Shown: positions 1-7,649, numbered from the stretch's first letter. The stretch: 64,000 nucleotides of DNA from Fibrivirga algicola (GCF_011742925.1 NZ_WAEL01000001.1:1054001-1118000); one strand, 5' to 3'. Numbers and translations: made by a program. The notes: generated by a model not told the origin, from the letters alone.

Positions 1-358
1 TACAGTCTATCGTTATGACATATTTCAACTTTGAGAAGATACTAGCAGCATCGTTGATGTCTGAAAAACCTTTGATAACAAGTCGCCCAGCCTCTTTATC
101 TTCAAATTGTATAACGCTCTTATAGTCACCGAAGGACTTTGTGACCCAGGTTTGTGCGTTTTTGAAAAGGCTAGCCTTGTTGTTTTTGACTTGTATGACT
201 TGCTGGTATGATACACGCCCAGTAGTTGAGTCGATAGGTAGGCCCACTGATTGACCAAGCGCACAGGCACCCGTAAGCAGAAGAAAGGGAAGAGCAGCGA
301 CAAGCAATCTTATTGCAATGGCATTTGTGGTTGCTGAGGCGATAGACAGTCTTTTCAT
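1..358 (-). CDS. DUF4468-like secreted protein, 3' end outside window
   Basis: This gene reads leftward off the window edge from an ATG at 358. About 119 residues are visible. A lipoprotein or signal-peptide region comes first (KRLSIAS, then the hydrophobic LLVAALPFLLLTGACALG). The mature part contains DSTTGRVSYQQVIQV and then IQFEDKEAGRLVIKG, the pattern of the DUF4468 (TBP-like fold) proteins common in Bacteroidetes envelopes. Its function is unknown. A Cys inside LTGAC could be a lipobox. The gene diverges from the XRE regulator, with an AT-rich 74-bp promoter gap between them. The C-terminus cannot be judged. Confidence 0.75.
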   Translation of the reverse strand, partial: MKRLSIASATTNAIAIRLLVAALPFLLLTGACALGQSVGLPIDSTTGRVSYQQVIQVKNNKASLFKNAQTWVTKSFGDYKSVIQFEDKEAGRLVIKGFSDINDAASIFSKLKYVITIDC

Positions 359-432
359 TGGTTATACTTTAAAATAGTAATGTTTATTATATTAAACAGT
401 TAATGGTAACTTGCGTAGGCAAATCACAAAAC

Positions 433-654
433 ATGAATACTCCAAAGGAAATAGGCGACTACATCAAGCAGTTGCGAAAGTTGAAAAAAATGACGCAAGC
501 TGAGGTTGCGCTTCAATTAGGCGTAAAAACAACCACTTACACGCATTTTGAAACAGGTCGAACTAATATGACGCTATCAACTCTGAACAAGATAGCTGAG
601 GTATTAGGGTATGAACTACAGGTGTCATTTAGCCTTAAAAAGCCAGTTGAATAA
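433..654 (+). CDS. XRE-family HTH transcriptional regulator
   Basis: This is a 73-residue single-domain helix-turn-helix protein. The region GDYIKQLRKLKKMTQAEVA, then LGVKTTTYTHFETGR, then LSTLNKIAEVLGYEL is the standard Cro/C1/XRE fold, with the recognition helix around residues 28-38. I chose the ATG at 433 (MNTPKEIG) over the in-frame ATG at 403 because the domain starts there and the extra ten residues look non-coding. It probably binds the promoter region shared with the divergent DUF4468 gene. It could also be the antitoxin half of a toxin pair, but no toxin-like partner is adjacent. Confidence 0.8.
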   Translation: MNTPKEIGDYIKQLRKLKKMTQAEVALQLGVKTTTYTHFETGRTNMTLSTLNKIAEVLGYELQVSFSLKKPVE

Positions 655-693
655 AAATAATTAGTTTTAATCAATCTTTTTTGCGTCTAAATA

Positions 694-723
694 TTGATTA
701 TAATAAACTATTAGCTATATTTG
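694..723 (+). promoter_or_regulatory. Bacteroidetes-type promoter
   Basis: A TTG at 694-696 is followed after 19 bp by TATATTTG (716-723), matching the phylum's -33/-7 pattern TTG-N19-TAnnTTTG. Transcription would start near 730 and give a leader of about 155 nt before the ATG at 888. Confidence 0.6.
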
Positions 724-727
724 TACA

Positions 728-856
728 TACCAATTAGCCAACGGCAAAAGCGACACAGTACCTACGGGTTGCCTCGCAAAGTAGTCTACTAGCCAACTGG
801 TATAAAAAGAAAACCCCTAACGCTGCGAGACCGGGAAGTTACTCAGCAATTAGGGG
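728..856 (+). other. Structured intergenic leader
   Basis: No gene is visible in this stretch. It carries TAGCCAAC twice (735-742 and 790-797), a TACCA/TGGTA pair (728-732 and 798-802), a small TTGC-CTC-GCAA hairpin, and a distal hairpin CCCCTAA (814-820)/TTAGGGG (850-856) with inner GCTG/CAGC pairing. The distal hairpin is followed by CCGTTTGTTT, a weak terminator-like tail. It may be an attenuator or a structured 5' UTR of the next gene. Confidence 0.4.
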
Positions 857-887
857 CCGTTTGTTTCACTCAAACCTTGCGGTTCTC

Positions 888-1355
888 ATGAACACAGCAC
901 AAAACTACAGCGCACAGGATGCGTCTGCAACCCCTCTTGAGCAATCGGCTCAACAAAACGCGCCAACGGTCAATTCTGACCAATCAACGGCAGAAAGTCT
1001 ATTTAATCAGTTGGGCTTAGGTATTGGGAACGATGGGTATAGCGACCCCTTATCAATGATTACCTACCGGGCATTGTCCGAGTATCAGGGCAAGCAAGTA
1101 CGCCAACTGATTAAGTGCATGATTGAGGGTGACGAAGATATGCTGGTTATGGCAGGGGGTTTACTGTCAGAAATCGAGCGTATCAGCGACCAACTGACCG
1201 AAATTGCCGACAATCTGGCATCGGTCGCACTGAGTAAGTACCTCGAAAATGAGGCGTTCAATAATCCCGACAATTACGAGACAGAGGCGGATTACGACAA
1301 TCGGCAACGCGACCAGTACGAAGCGACAATCAGAGGCATTGTTCTCAACAAGTAA
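888..1355 (+). CDS. Hypothetical protein
   Basis: This 155-residue acidic protein was not recognised. The ATG at 888 is preferred over the upstream TTG at 861. The N-terminal 45 residues are rich in Q, N and S and look disordered. The central part (SMITYRALSEYQGKQVRQLI and the helix EIERISDQLTEIADNLASV) is predicted helical. The stop overlaps the start of the next gene by one base (TAATG), so the two are probably translationally coupled. The neighbouring antirepressor-like gene suggests a phage or plasmid accessory role. Confidence 0.55.
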   Translation: MNTAQNYSAQDASATPLEQSAQQNAPTVNSDQSTAESLFNQLGLGIGNDGYSDPLSMITYRALSEYQGKQVRQLIKCMIEGDEDMLVMAGGLLSEIERISDQLTEIADNLASVALSKYLENEAFNNPDNYETEADYDNRQRDQYEATIRGIVLNK

Positions 1356-2125
1356 TGGAAAGGCTACAACTGACTACCGGCGCGCAAGGCGCGCCGGTAG
1401 TGGCTGGCCTGAAAGATTACTTCCAGAAGATTCAGCAACTTGCCGCAACAGGTGAGCAATTCCCAGTTGATTTAGATGAGGTTTGGCCGTTGGTCTATTC
1501 CCAGAAAGAGAAGGCTGTTCGCGCCCTGCGTAAGACCTTTTTCGAGGGGCAGGATTTTGAGGTTTTAACCCGAAATGGCGAAAACCCAAAAGGCGGCAGA
1601 CCTGAACAGTCCTACCGACTTTCGACTAGTTGTCTGGAATACTTTATAGCCCGTAAGGTGCGCGAAGTCTTTGACGTATACCGGGCTGTTTTTCATCAGG
1701 CGACAACCGCCATTCAAGCACCTGCAATAGATCCGGCATTGCTCCAGATTTTACAGCAACAGTCTCAACTAATGTCCGGCCAGCAATCCCAGATCGACCA
1801 GCTACGAAGCGAGATTGATTCAATCCGTTCGGGCAATCGGGTCAAAAAGCAACTGCCTCGCCAATTGCCTATTCCCCTTGTCGATAACCGGCAAACCCGG
1901 CAAGTTATCAGCCGCCGAATTGCGGAGTATTGCGGCCTACGGAACTGCCAACAACGTGAGGTATATCACTACCTGTATCAACGTATGCAGTCTGTCTACG
2001 GGCTTAACGTGTGGCAGTTGACCCGACACCCTGGCGAAAGTGTAATTGATGCCGTAGAGCGTTACGGCTACCTGGATAGGGTGCTTGCCTTGATTTCGGC
2101 TGAGTTAGCTATTCCCAATTCTTAA
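1355..2125 (+). CDS. Phage antirepressor-like protein (AntA/ORF6C type)
   Basis: This is a 256-residue protein. Residues 36-110 (FPVDLDEVWPLVYSQKEKAV ... EGQDFEVL ... SCLEYFIARKVREVFDVYR) resemble the N-terminal DNA-binding domain of AntA/Rha-type phage antirepressors. A glutamine-rich helical linker follows. The C-terminal block (REVYHYLYQRMQSVYGLNVW) resembles an ORF6C-type domain. Such proteins counteract prophage repressors. The first codons contain a perfect 12-bp GC-rich inverted repeat (1374-1400). It is coupled to the upstream gene by a one-base overlap. The exact subfamily is uncertain. Confidence 0.6.
   Translation: MERLQLTTGAQGAPVVAGLKDYFQKIQQLAATGEQFPVDLDEVWPLVYSQKEKAVRALRKTFFEGQDFEVLTRNGENPKGGRPEQSYRLSTSCLEYFIARKVREVFDVYRAVFHQATTAIQAPAIDPALLQILQQQSQLMSGQQSQIDQLRSEIDSIRSGNRVKKQLPRQLPIPLVDNRQTRQVISRRIAEYCGLRNCQQREVYHYLYQRMQSVYGLNVWQLTRHPGESVIDAVERYGYLDRVLALISAELAIPNS
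1374..1400 (+). repeat. Perfect 12-bp inverted repeat inside a coding start
   Basis: CTACCGGCGCGC, a 3-nt spacer and its exact complement form a very stable hairpin at codons 7-15 of the antirepressor-like gene, 20-45 nt after its ATG. It could limit translation or be a protein-binding site. Confidence 0.6.
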
Positions 2126-2142
2126 TTCTGATTCATCAACTA

Positions 2143-2166
2143 CCCGACCTAAGCAATTAGGTCGGG
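2143..2166 (+). terminator. Intergenic hairpin with AGCAATT loop
   Basis: CCCGACCTAA and TTAGGTCGGG flank a GCAA-type loop. The hairpin sits between a stop codon and the next ATG, 20 nt upstream of the S24-like gene. The downstream tail CCTTAGTC is a weak terminator. Similar loops recur at 814-856 and 2559-2582. Confidence 0.5.
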
Positions 2167-2185
2167 CCTTAGTCATAGCCAGCAA

Positions 2186-2542
2186 ATGAACAACACCGAA
2201 GCAAATAGCGAATTGGTAGCGGTTGAACCTGCTTTGCCTATTCCACTCGACAAAGGCCCAAGCCTTATGATTCGGCTAATAAACGGCTCAATGGCCCCTA
2301 AGTTTCCGGCCAATTCTTACGCCTTGTGCATACCTCTAACTGGTAAGCAGCAAATGAAACGGGGGAGTTCTTACGTCTACCATTCCCGGCAAGGGTATTT
2401 CGTCAAAGTGTTTGAGGGCTTTGCTGATAATGCAATCTGTTTGCGGTCAATGAACCCGACTTGTAGCCCTGTTGAGACAATACCTATAGCTGACGTAACG
2501 GGTATCTATTCGGTAGAATGGAAGATTAACAAAGCAGCCTAA
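2186..2542 (+). CDS. S24/LexA-like protein without an HTH domain
   Basis: This 118-residue protein has the layout of the C-terminal peptidase/dimerisation domain of LexA and phage repressors. NGSMAPKFPANS holds the probable nucleophile Ser35 and GYFVKVFEG the probable general base Lys74. A 30-residue non-HTH leader precedes the domain. Full repressors have a DNA-binding domain of about 70 residues that is absent here, so the protein cannot bind DNA in the usual way. It could be a self-cleaving regulator partner or a repressor remnant. It lies next to the antirepressor-like gene, suggesting one regulatory module. Confidence 0.6.
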   Translation: MNNTEANSELVAVEPALPIPLDKGPSLMIRLINGSMAPKFPANSYALCIPLTGKQQMKRGSSYVYHSRQGYFVKVFEGFADNAICLRSMNPTCSPVETIPIADVTGIYSVEWKINKAA

Positions 2543-2558
2543 ACTACCTGTCTATCAA

Positions 2559-2582
2559 TCCGGCCTGAGCAATTGGGCCGGA
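2559..2582 (+). terminator. Intergenic hairpin with AGCAATT loop
   Basis: TCCGGCC and GGCCGGA enclose TGAGCAATTG. It is followed by ACTTTCAC and lies 17 nt before the HNH gene start. Its loop sequence is shared with the hairpins at 814-856 and 2143-2166. Confidence 0.5.
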
Positions 2583-2598
2583 CTTTCACAGCACCACA

Positions 2599-3504
2599 AT
2601 GCAGACCAATAAACCCAAAAGGCGATGCCTTACTATTCAGGAAAGGGAATTGATTGTTGAGGCTTACGGTAGTGGGGTATCTTCTGCCGTTCTAAGTAAG
2701 CAATACGCAGTAAGCGACAGGTGTATATGCCACGCCGTTAAACGGGCCTACGCCCCAATTAGGTATCAAAAAATAACCTCCGATCAGGAAAAAACAAATG
2801 CTGTCAGGGCTTATGCTGAGGGGAAGTCTATGGCCGTAATAAGAAAAGAGTTCAGAATAAGCGAAAAGCTACTTCTTCGATTGCTCAAGGAATCCAACAC
2901 GCCGATACGTGGAGCTAAAAACCAAATACAAGAACACAAGGATAAGGCTGTTGAATTATACGAGTCTGGATTGACGATCAATGAAGTGGCTGACCAACTA
3001 GGGGTTAACGCTCATAATGTGTACTACTTCTTACGGGGTAAGGGTATAACTAGAAATCCTGCCACTGTCAATAAACTAACGTGGAACAAGTCTCATGTTA
3101 ATGTTAATCGACGCGCCAAATTAAGGCTCCTTAACTCCCGCCAAAAAGGCAATGCTAATGCAAGTTGGAAGGGAGGCATAACCCCACTGGTCAAGGTAAT
3201 CAGGGGATCCGAAAAATCTAAACAATGGCGCAATGCCATTTTTGCGCGTGACAATTATACCTGTCAATCGTGCGGGCGTAGTTCGTCAGAACTAAAAAGC
3301 GGCTCACTACAAGCTGACCATATCTACCCGTTTTCTGCGATAATCAAGGAACACAAGATTGAAACCATTGAGCAAGCTGAGGAATGTAAACAGCTTTGGA
3401 ATACCGACAATGGCCGCACGCTTTGCATACCCTGCCATAAGCAAACACCTACTTACGGATTCAAGGCTACCCGCTACCATAAACGCCATTCATCGCATGA
3501 ATAA
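2599..3504 (+). CDS. HNH endonuclease with three HTH repeats
   Basis: This is a 301-residue protein. Three repeated helix-turn-helix units occupy about residues 12-150 (TIQERELIVEAYGSGVSSAV; NAVRAYAEGKSMAVIRKEF; DKAVELYESGLTINEVADQL), each like a resolvase or homeodomain-type HTH. A NUMOD3-like segment (NASWKGGI) follows. The C-terminal HNH nuclease has CQSCG, ADHIYP and CIPCHK, so the Zn-binding Cys pairs and the catalytic His are present. This is the build of a free-standing homing or phage HNH endonuclease, with the HTH array setting specificity. Its 3' end overlaps the next gene by 8 bp, and that gene is a shorter paralogue. Confidence 0.75.
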   Translation: MQTNKPKRRCLTIQERELIVEAYGSGVSSAVLSKQYAVSDRCICHAVKRAYAPIRYQKITSDQEKTNAVRAYAEGKSMAVIRKEFRISEKLLLRLLKESNTPIRGAKNQIQEHKDKAVELYESGLTINEVADQLGVNAHNVYYFLRGKGITRNPATVNKLTWNKSHVNVNRRAKLRLLNSRQKGNANASWKGGITPLVKVIRGSEKSKQWRNAIFARDNYTCQSCGRSSSELKSGSLQADHIYPFSAIIKEHKIETIEQAEECKQLWNTDNGRTLCIPCHKQTPTYGFKATRYHKRHSSHE

Positions 3505-4021
3505 GCTACCAGCTACCACCAAATGGCACGTTGCCGACTCCTATCAAAGCGGCGAATCTGTGCAGGAAATAGCGGCTAGGCTGGCTATCTCAGAAGAATT
3601 GGTACGTAGTGCCGTAGCGGTCAAAAGAAAGCCTGTCAAGCCACAAAAAGGGGCTACACATGATCCGGGTTCAGTACTTCGTGTAACGCTTGTTACCTAC
3701 GACCCCGACTTGCAAAAAGCACTATTACAAAAGATACGAACAACGCCCCTTTATGGCGACTGGCGTAAGGCTGTGTTACGGCGCGACAAGTACCGATGTT
3801 GCGAGTGTGGTAATACGAAGAAAGTGCAGGTAGACCATATCTACCCCTTAAGTGCCATTATTCACAACTACCGACTCTACAGCCTTGAGGATGCGGCAGA
3901 GTGCGAATTAATCTGGCGAGTCAGTAACGGGCGAACGCTTTGCGTTACCTGTCACCAGCGCACCGATACACACGGAGCTAAGGCAAAGCGGCTATGGATG
4001 AGGCCCGATGAGGTTGATTAA
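3497..4021 (+). CDS. HNH endonuclease, paralogue of the preceding gene
   Basis: This is a 174-residue protein. One HTH unit (KWHVADSYQSGESVQEIAAR, about residues 10-40) is followed by an HNH domain: WRKAVLRRDKYRC-CECG, then VDHIYPLSAII, then NGRTLCVTCHQRTDTHG. The last 95 residues align closely with the C-terminus of the 2599-3504 product, including AECELIW against AECKQLW, so the pair arose by duplication. I chose the ATG at 3497 because it begins the HTH. The longer frame from 3359 lies inside the upstream gene. The pair is probably co-translated through the overlap. Confidence 0.75.
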   Translation: MNKLPATTKWHVADSYQSGESVQEIAARLAISEELVRSAVAVKRKPVKPQKGATHDPGSVLRVTLVTYDPDLQKALLQKIRTTPLYGDWRKAVLRRDKYRCCECGNTKKVQVDHIYPLSAIIHNYRLYSLEDAAECELIWRVSNGRTLCVTCHQRTDTHGAKAKRLWMRPDEVD

Positions 4022-4057
4022 AACAAACAGCCCCTCGTTAAGAGGGGCTGTTTGTTT
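4021..4057 (+). terminator. Bidirectional rho-independent terminator
   Basis: A perfect 16-bp stem (AAACAAACAGCCCCTC and its complement) has a 5-nt loop and ends in a T-rich arm. It closes the plus-strand HNH genes and the facing minus-strand gene at 4072. Confidence 0.85.
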
Positions 4058-4071
4058 TAATCTCCATAGCA

Positions 4072-4335
4072 TTAAAGAACTCTAACGTTTGTAGGTCTCG
4101 CATCGGGCTGAGTATCATCTATAATAGAAAATACCTCTGTTGTGGCTTGAGTTGTATCTTGAATTGCTTTTCGGATCTCCTTGTAAGGCGTATCCGTAGT
4201 GATATGACTATTTTCTCCACCCCCTGTGCACCTTATGATACAGCCTGCTGTAAGTGCCTTGACGTTTATAATCTGGCTAACATTAACCAGATATTTGGTC
4301 TGTCCGCGGCCCATCAATTCTAAGAATCTTGCCAT
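4072..4335 (-). CDS. Small hypothetical protein
   Basis: A product of about 87 residues was not recognised. The ATG at 4335 (MARFLELMGRGQTKYLVNV) is the best guess. An in-frame ATG at 4470 would add 45 residues rich in R, L and C that look like non-coding translation. The region KYLVNVSQIINVKALTAG, IIRCTGGG, and TTDTPYKEIRKAIQD suggests a small beta-rich fold followed by a helix. It faces the HNH operon across a shared terminator. Whether it is expressed is uncertain. Confidence 0.4.
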   Translation of the reverse strand: MARFLELMGRGQTKYLVNVSQIINVKALTAGCIIRCTGGGENSHITTDTPYKEIRKAIQDTTQATTEVFSIIDDTQPDARPTNVRVL

Positions 4336-4504
4336 TACATTAAAGGTGTTTAGATTTCTGTAATCAGAGCGAGTTCTCTGACTTACAATCAAATTAAACT
4401 GATTGGTGCGGCAACGCAAGAATAATTGACATAAGCGCATATTACTCAACGACCTTAAAAGGTAATGCAATAGAATTATAGATTACCTCCAATACGTAGC
4501 GAGA

Positions 4505-4567
4505 ACACCCCTATACCCCATTTTTAACCAGTTTTCCTCTGTGCAGTCCGGTAATAAACGTACCATT
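4505..4567. repeat. Imperfect intergenic repeat, copy A
   Basis: About 60 bp here (ACCCC, CCCCATTTTT, CCTCTGTGCAGTCC, ATAAACGTACCATT in order) match the same blocks in the same order at 7831-7893 with roughly 80% identity by eye. Both copies sit in gene-free DNA upstream of plus-strand genes. Confidence 0.6.
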
Positions 4568-4605
4568 GCGTCTTAAACGTAATAAGTCACTATTCCCGTA
4601 ACAAA

Positions 4606-4935
4606 ATGGAAACTATAAACCTGGCACCTAGCCAAGATGTATTGCTGCGCTTTATGCTTTATCCCTCCTCACCCGCTACAGAGGTTATACAGCTAGGTCT
4701 CGATCAATGGATTGATTCGCAAGATGGATTTGGTGGTAAATATGAATATGGAACCAGGCACCGATTAGTCGATAAAGGGCAATCCAACACCGAAGAAGAA
4801 TACATAGTAGCTGCGCCGCCATATATTCGCAGAGTGCCACATCCAACGAAAGAGGGTAAGATATTAATAACACTGCTTGTATGTGTCGTTGAGGTCGATC
4901 GTTGGACCCAGTTTGCGGCAAAGCCGACGTATTGA
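4606..4935 (+). CDS. Small unknown protein, family shared with 23501-23869
   Basis: This 109-residue acidic protein has no recognised domain. Its pattern LRFMLYP, then YEYGTRHRL, then PPYIRRVPHPTKEGK and a hydrophobic strand (ILITLLVCVVEVD) corresponds block by block with the product at 23501-23869 (LKFRLYE, YGYGTKHTI, LPHLRRIDHEARPGVK). The two are therefore distant paralogues, lying on either side of the prophage-like region. The start ATG follows a short AT-rich leader. A compact beta-sheet protein is likely; the function is unknown. Confidence 0.6.
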   Translation: METINLAPSQDVLLRFMLYPSSPATEVIQLGLDQWIDSQDGFGGKYEYGTRHRLVDKGQSNTEEEYIVAAPPYIRRVPHPTKEGKILITLLVCVVEVDRWTQFAAKPTY

Positions 4936-5073
4936 CTATGTGAATCAAAGGTGAGCCCCCTCCCTTTTTTTAAGTCCGGTTTATACTTCGTTACGACTCG
5001 CTCAATTTACCGCACATGGTAAACTTTGATGTGACTTACTCCAACATACCTTTAATACAGTACCTAGTTATTT

Positions 5074-6003
5074 ATGCAGTTATTGAGCCAAATCATAAAC
5101 GAACTTATGGATTCCAGTCGAGATCTGACTGGACCTATGTTGAAAACTAAATTCTTAGCCCACAAAATAGGTAACAGTGAGCTACTGGAATGGGTCAACA
5201 AAGAGCTAAATGGCTATAAAAATGCGGATGATTTACCGGATTATAGAAACGTTCGAGTCACCACTACGATGAGTTTTGTTGTTGGAGACATTAAATGGAG
5301 TGGTCAACCAATTCCAACGGCAGGGATGTCAGATGCAGCCAAACGCTTATTAAGTGAAGGCTACTTTTTGGAGTCAGTTGCTACGCTTTCTACCTTTTCC
5401 TCAAATGATGCAGATGATAGGTTAGCATTTAACATACCTGCCGAATTGGTGAGGTACGTAGAGATTCATATTAAGGAGCTGGGCCATAATCCCTATTTCA
5501 ATATTGTAAGCATTCGAAAAGAAGCTTCCTTTAGTGCAGCGGTGCAAACCTTAGCTGTTATAAGGAGTCGCCTTCTTGATTTTATGCTTGAGATTGAAGA
5601 GGAACTGGGCAGCGAAACAACTATCGAATCATTACGTGCTGCAAATAGACAAATTACCACGATCATGTATAATACAATCACCAATACCGGCGATGGAAAC
5701 GTTATTAACTCAGGCGATCAGGCTCAGGTGAACGCAAGTATATCTATTAATCGAGGTGACATTCAGGGCCTTGTTAATAAGTTGACGGAGTTAAAGGTTA
5801 GCGAGCCAGACCAGGCAGAACTGATTTCAGCCCTTGCGATAGAAACAACCGATCCCGATACTAACTTATTTGGGCCTAGGGTTAATGAATGGATAACTCG
5901 AATGCTTGGCAAGGCGTTAAACGGAAGTTGGCAAATTGGAGCAGGAGCCGCAGGAGGCGTGTTAACTGAACTTGTGAAGGCTTACTACGGAATAGGCAAG
6001 TGA
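5074..6003 (+). CDS. AbiTii-domain protein, candidate abortive-infection gene
   Basis: This is a 309-residue protein. Residues 1-190 follow the AbiTii family layout: a helical start (LLSQIINELMDSSRDLTGPM), LKTKFLAHKIGNSELLEWVN, KELNGYKNADDLPDYRNVRV, and a later helix (AVIRSRLLDFMLEIEEELG). A polar low-complexity bridge (NTGDGNVINSGDQAQV) then leads to a C-terminal domain with a short Gly/Ala-rich hydrophobic segment (IGAGAAGGVLTELV) that might insert into a membrane. AbiTii proteins are linked to phage resistance, but the mechanism is poorly known. It is followed by a DUF2158 gene and by two HEPN-like genes, which supports a defence setting. No toxin active site is visible. Confidence 0.65.
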   Translation: MQLLSQIINELMDSSRDLTGPMLKTKFLAHKIGNSELLEWVNKELNGYKNADDLPDYRNVRVTTTMSFVVGDIKWSGQPIPTAGMSDAAKRLLSEGYFLESVATLSTFSSNDADDRLAFNIPAELVRYVEIHIKELGHNPYFNIVSIRKEASFSAAVQTLAVIRSRLLDFMLEIEEELGSETTIESLRAANRQITTIMYNTITNTGDGNVINSGDQAQVNASISINRGDIQGLVNKLTELKVSEPDQAELISALAIETTDPDTNLFGPRVNEWITRMLGKALNGSWQIGAGAAGGVLTELVKAYYGIGK

Positions 6004-6065
6004 ACAACTTTCTAGATGAACTTAATATTGACAACTAACTTTATTTCCTTCAAACCTTTGCAACA

Positions 6066-6248
6066 ATGGATGAAAAGAAAAAATTTACACCTGGCATGGT
6101 CGTAGAACTCATGTCAGGTAGTCCCAAAATGACCGTCTTAAGGTATAATGGCGATGGCTTAATCTGCGAATGGTACAGCGAGACAAAGGCAGAATTTCAG
6201 TGGCACGAATTTAAAGAAGTAATGCTTATTGAGGTGGGTCGAGATTAA
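6066..6248 (+). CDS. DUF2158 (YodC-like) small protein
   Basis: This 60-residue protein has the family pattern: FTPGMVVELMSGSPKMTV, then CEWYSETKAEFQWHEF. YodC-like proteins are compact SH3-like barrels of unknown role, often found beside mobile or stress genes. It lies 62 bp after the AbiTii gene in the same direction and could be co-transcribed. A hairpin terminator follows at 6319-6343. Confidence 0.7.
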   Translation: MDEKKKFTPGMVVELMSGSPKMTVLRYNGDGLICEWYSETKAEFQWHEFKEVMLIEVGRD

Positions 6249-6318
6249 GATCATGGAATAGACGGCCGTTCTTGCATTCATGATGATTGCAATTTAGTCT
6301 AACTGCAAGCTACAAAAA

Positions 6319-6343
6319 GAGCCCGGTCACTGTGACTGGGCTC
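6319..6343 (+). terminator. Rho-independent terminator
   Basis: An 11-bp stem (GAGCCCGGTCA / TGACTGGGCTC, one G-T pair) has a 3-nt loop and is followed by GAATATTTT. It ends the AbiTii-DUF2158 unit. The remaining bases to 6611 are AT-rich and hold no gene; a perfect 14-bp palindrome AGCTATTAATAGCT lies at 6552-6565, a possible operator for the next gene. Confidence 0.65.
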
Positions 6344-6611
6344 GAATATTTTAGTAGTTAATTATCGGGGATAATACCGACCTATTGTTAATCTAAAAAT
6401 CTAAAGGAGAACATACAGGTAAGCTAATTTAGGCTTTAACAATCCAAAGATATGTACGCCAAGCTCGCTACTTCGGCAAGTTTCAAATAAAATCAATTCC
6501 TGACACAAGCCATTTTTCTGTTTTTTTTATAAAGACAGATAATTTGCGGTAAGCTATTAATAGCTATACAAATTTTCAACAAAAAATATGCTCAATTAAA
6601 CAAGAGACGTC

Positions 6612-7649
6612 ATGAACCAGTTGCCAGATAACAATTCACCAGAAAAAGCACTCTTTGAACTTCGCTTTAGCTCGACTATTCCCCTAAGCAAGAAGACAAT
6701 CGTTAGCTATTTTGAAAATACAGACTTTAACCCATCTGATTTAGGTATCGAAAACTTAACCTCTGCACAGATACTATATCAAGAACAAACAGCTGAAGAT
6801 GAAATTGGACGCCCACGAACAGATAAATATTTAATACTGAACGTTAGTTTTGAAGAATTCATCAGAAAAAACAAAACTAAATATGAAGAAATCAATAAAG
6901 CAGCTATCGACCAAATAAATTTTGGCCACAATGGTGATTTCTATCTGAAGTATTTTCAGCCTTATGTAGCCAAGTTCCACCATTTGCGCTGGCACCTAAT
7001 ACAATATCTTATATGGAGATACGGGTTGATTGAGGGTGATAACATATGGAAGAATATGGGAAACTCTTGTAAATGGAGTATCGATTCAAAAGAAGGGAGT
7101 AACCCACTTACGAATATATATATGTTAGGTGAAGTTACTTTTACTGTAAACATACCAGAGATAGAGCTTAAAACAGATGATTTTTCAGACTTTACTGTAT
7201 CATATAAAAGAAGTGGGAATGGAATTCCACTGCATAGGGAAATATTAGTTGAAGCAGAGTTCTTAAAGAACAAGAGTAGATTTAGAAGTGCCTTGTTAAT
7301 GATTTACACTGCGTTAGAGGTAGGTACCAAAAGTTTATTAACTTATAAAAATCCAGACGCTACATGGCTCGTTGAACATACGTCTACACCTGATATTGTT
7401 AAAATACATAAAGAATATTTGCCCGCTATTATTGAAGACCCATTGACAAGTGAAGAATTAGATTTGTTGAGAAAATTAACATCTCAAAGGAATATAATTG
7501 CTCACTCAGGGAGGGTATCTGATAAATTAGATATTGACAAGTATTTTTCTTTCGCTGAAAAGGCTCTTTACAAGATTGAGTCTAATATGGATTATAAATG
7601 GGCAAAAGATGTGTATTCCCCGAGTAAGAATTTCCCTATAGGGGGATAA
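6612..7649 (+). CDS. Unknown protein with C-terminal HEPN-like motif
   Basis: This 345-residue protein is encoded by AT-rich DNA unlike the chromosome. The N-terminal 200 residues were not recognised. Residues 220-330 form a helical domain (KSRFRSALLMIYTALEVGTK) ending in SQRNIIAHSG, where Arg293 and His298 fit the R-x4-6-H motif of HEPN ribonucleases and resemble the ApeA-like HEPN group. HEPN proteins are common RNA-cleaving effectors of antiphage systems. This identification rests on the motif and helical context only. The palindrome at 6552-6565 lies just upstream. Confidence 0.5.
   Translation: MNQLPDNNSPEKALFELRFSSTIPLSKKTIVSYFENTDFNPSDLGIENLTSAQILYQEQTAEDEIGRPRTDKYLILNVSFEEFIRKNKTKYEEINKAAIDQINFGHNGDFYLKYFQPYVAKFHHLRWHLIQYLIWRYGLIEGDNIWKNMGNSCKWSIDSKEGSNPLTNIYMLGEVTFTVNIPEIELKTDDFSDFTVSYKRSGNGIPLHREILVEAEFLKNKSRFRSALLMIYTALEVGTKSLLTYKNPDATWLVEHTSTPDIVKIHKEYLPAIIEDPLTSEELDLLRKLTSQRNIIAHSGRVSDKLDIDKYFSFAEKALYKIESNMDYKWAKDVYSPSKNFPIGG

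Noticed and set aside
25-303. A 92-residue minus-strand reading frame
   Set aside because: It is a shadow of the DUF4468-like gene read in another frame from 358; the latter has a signal peptide and family text.
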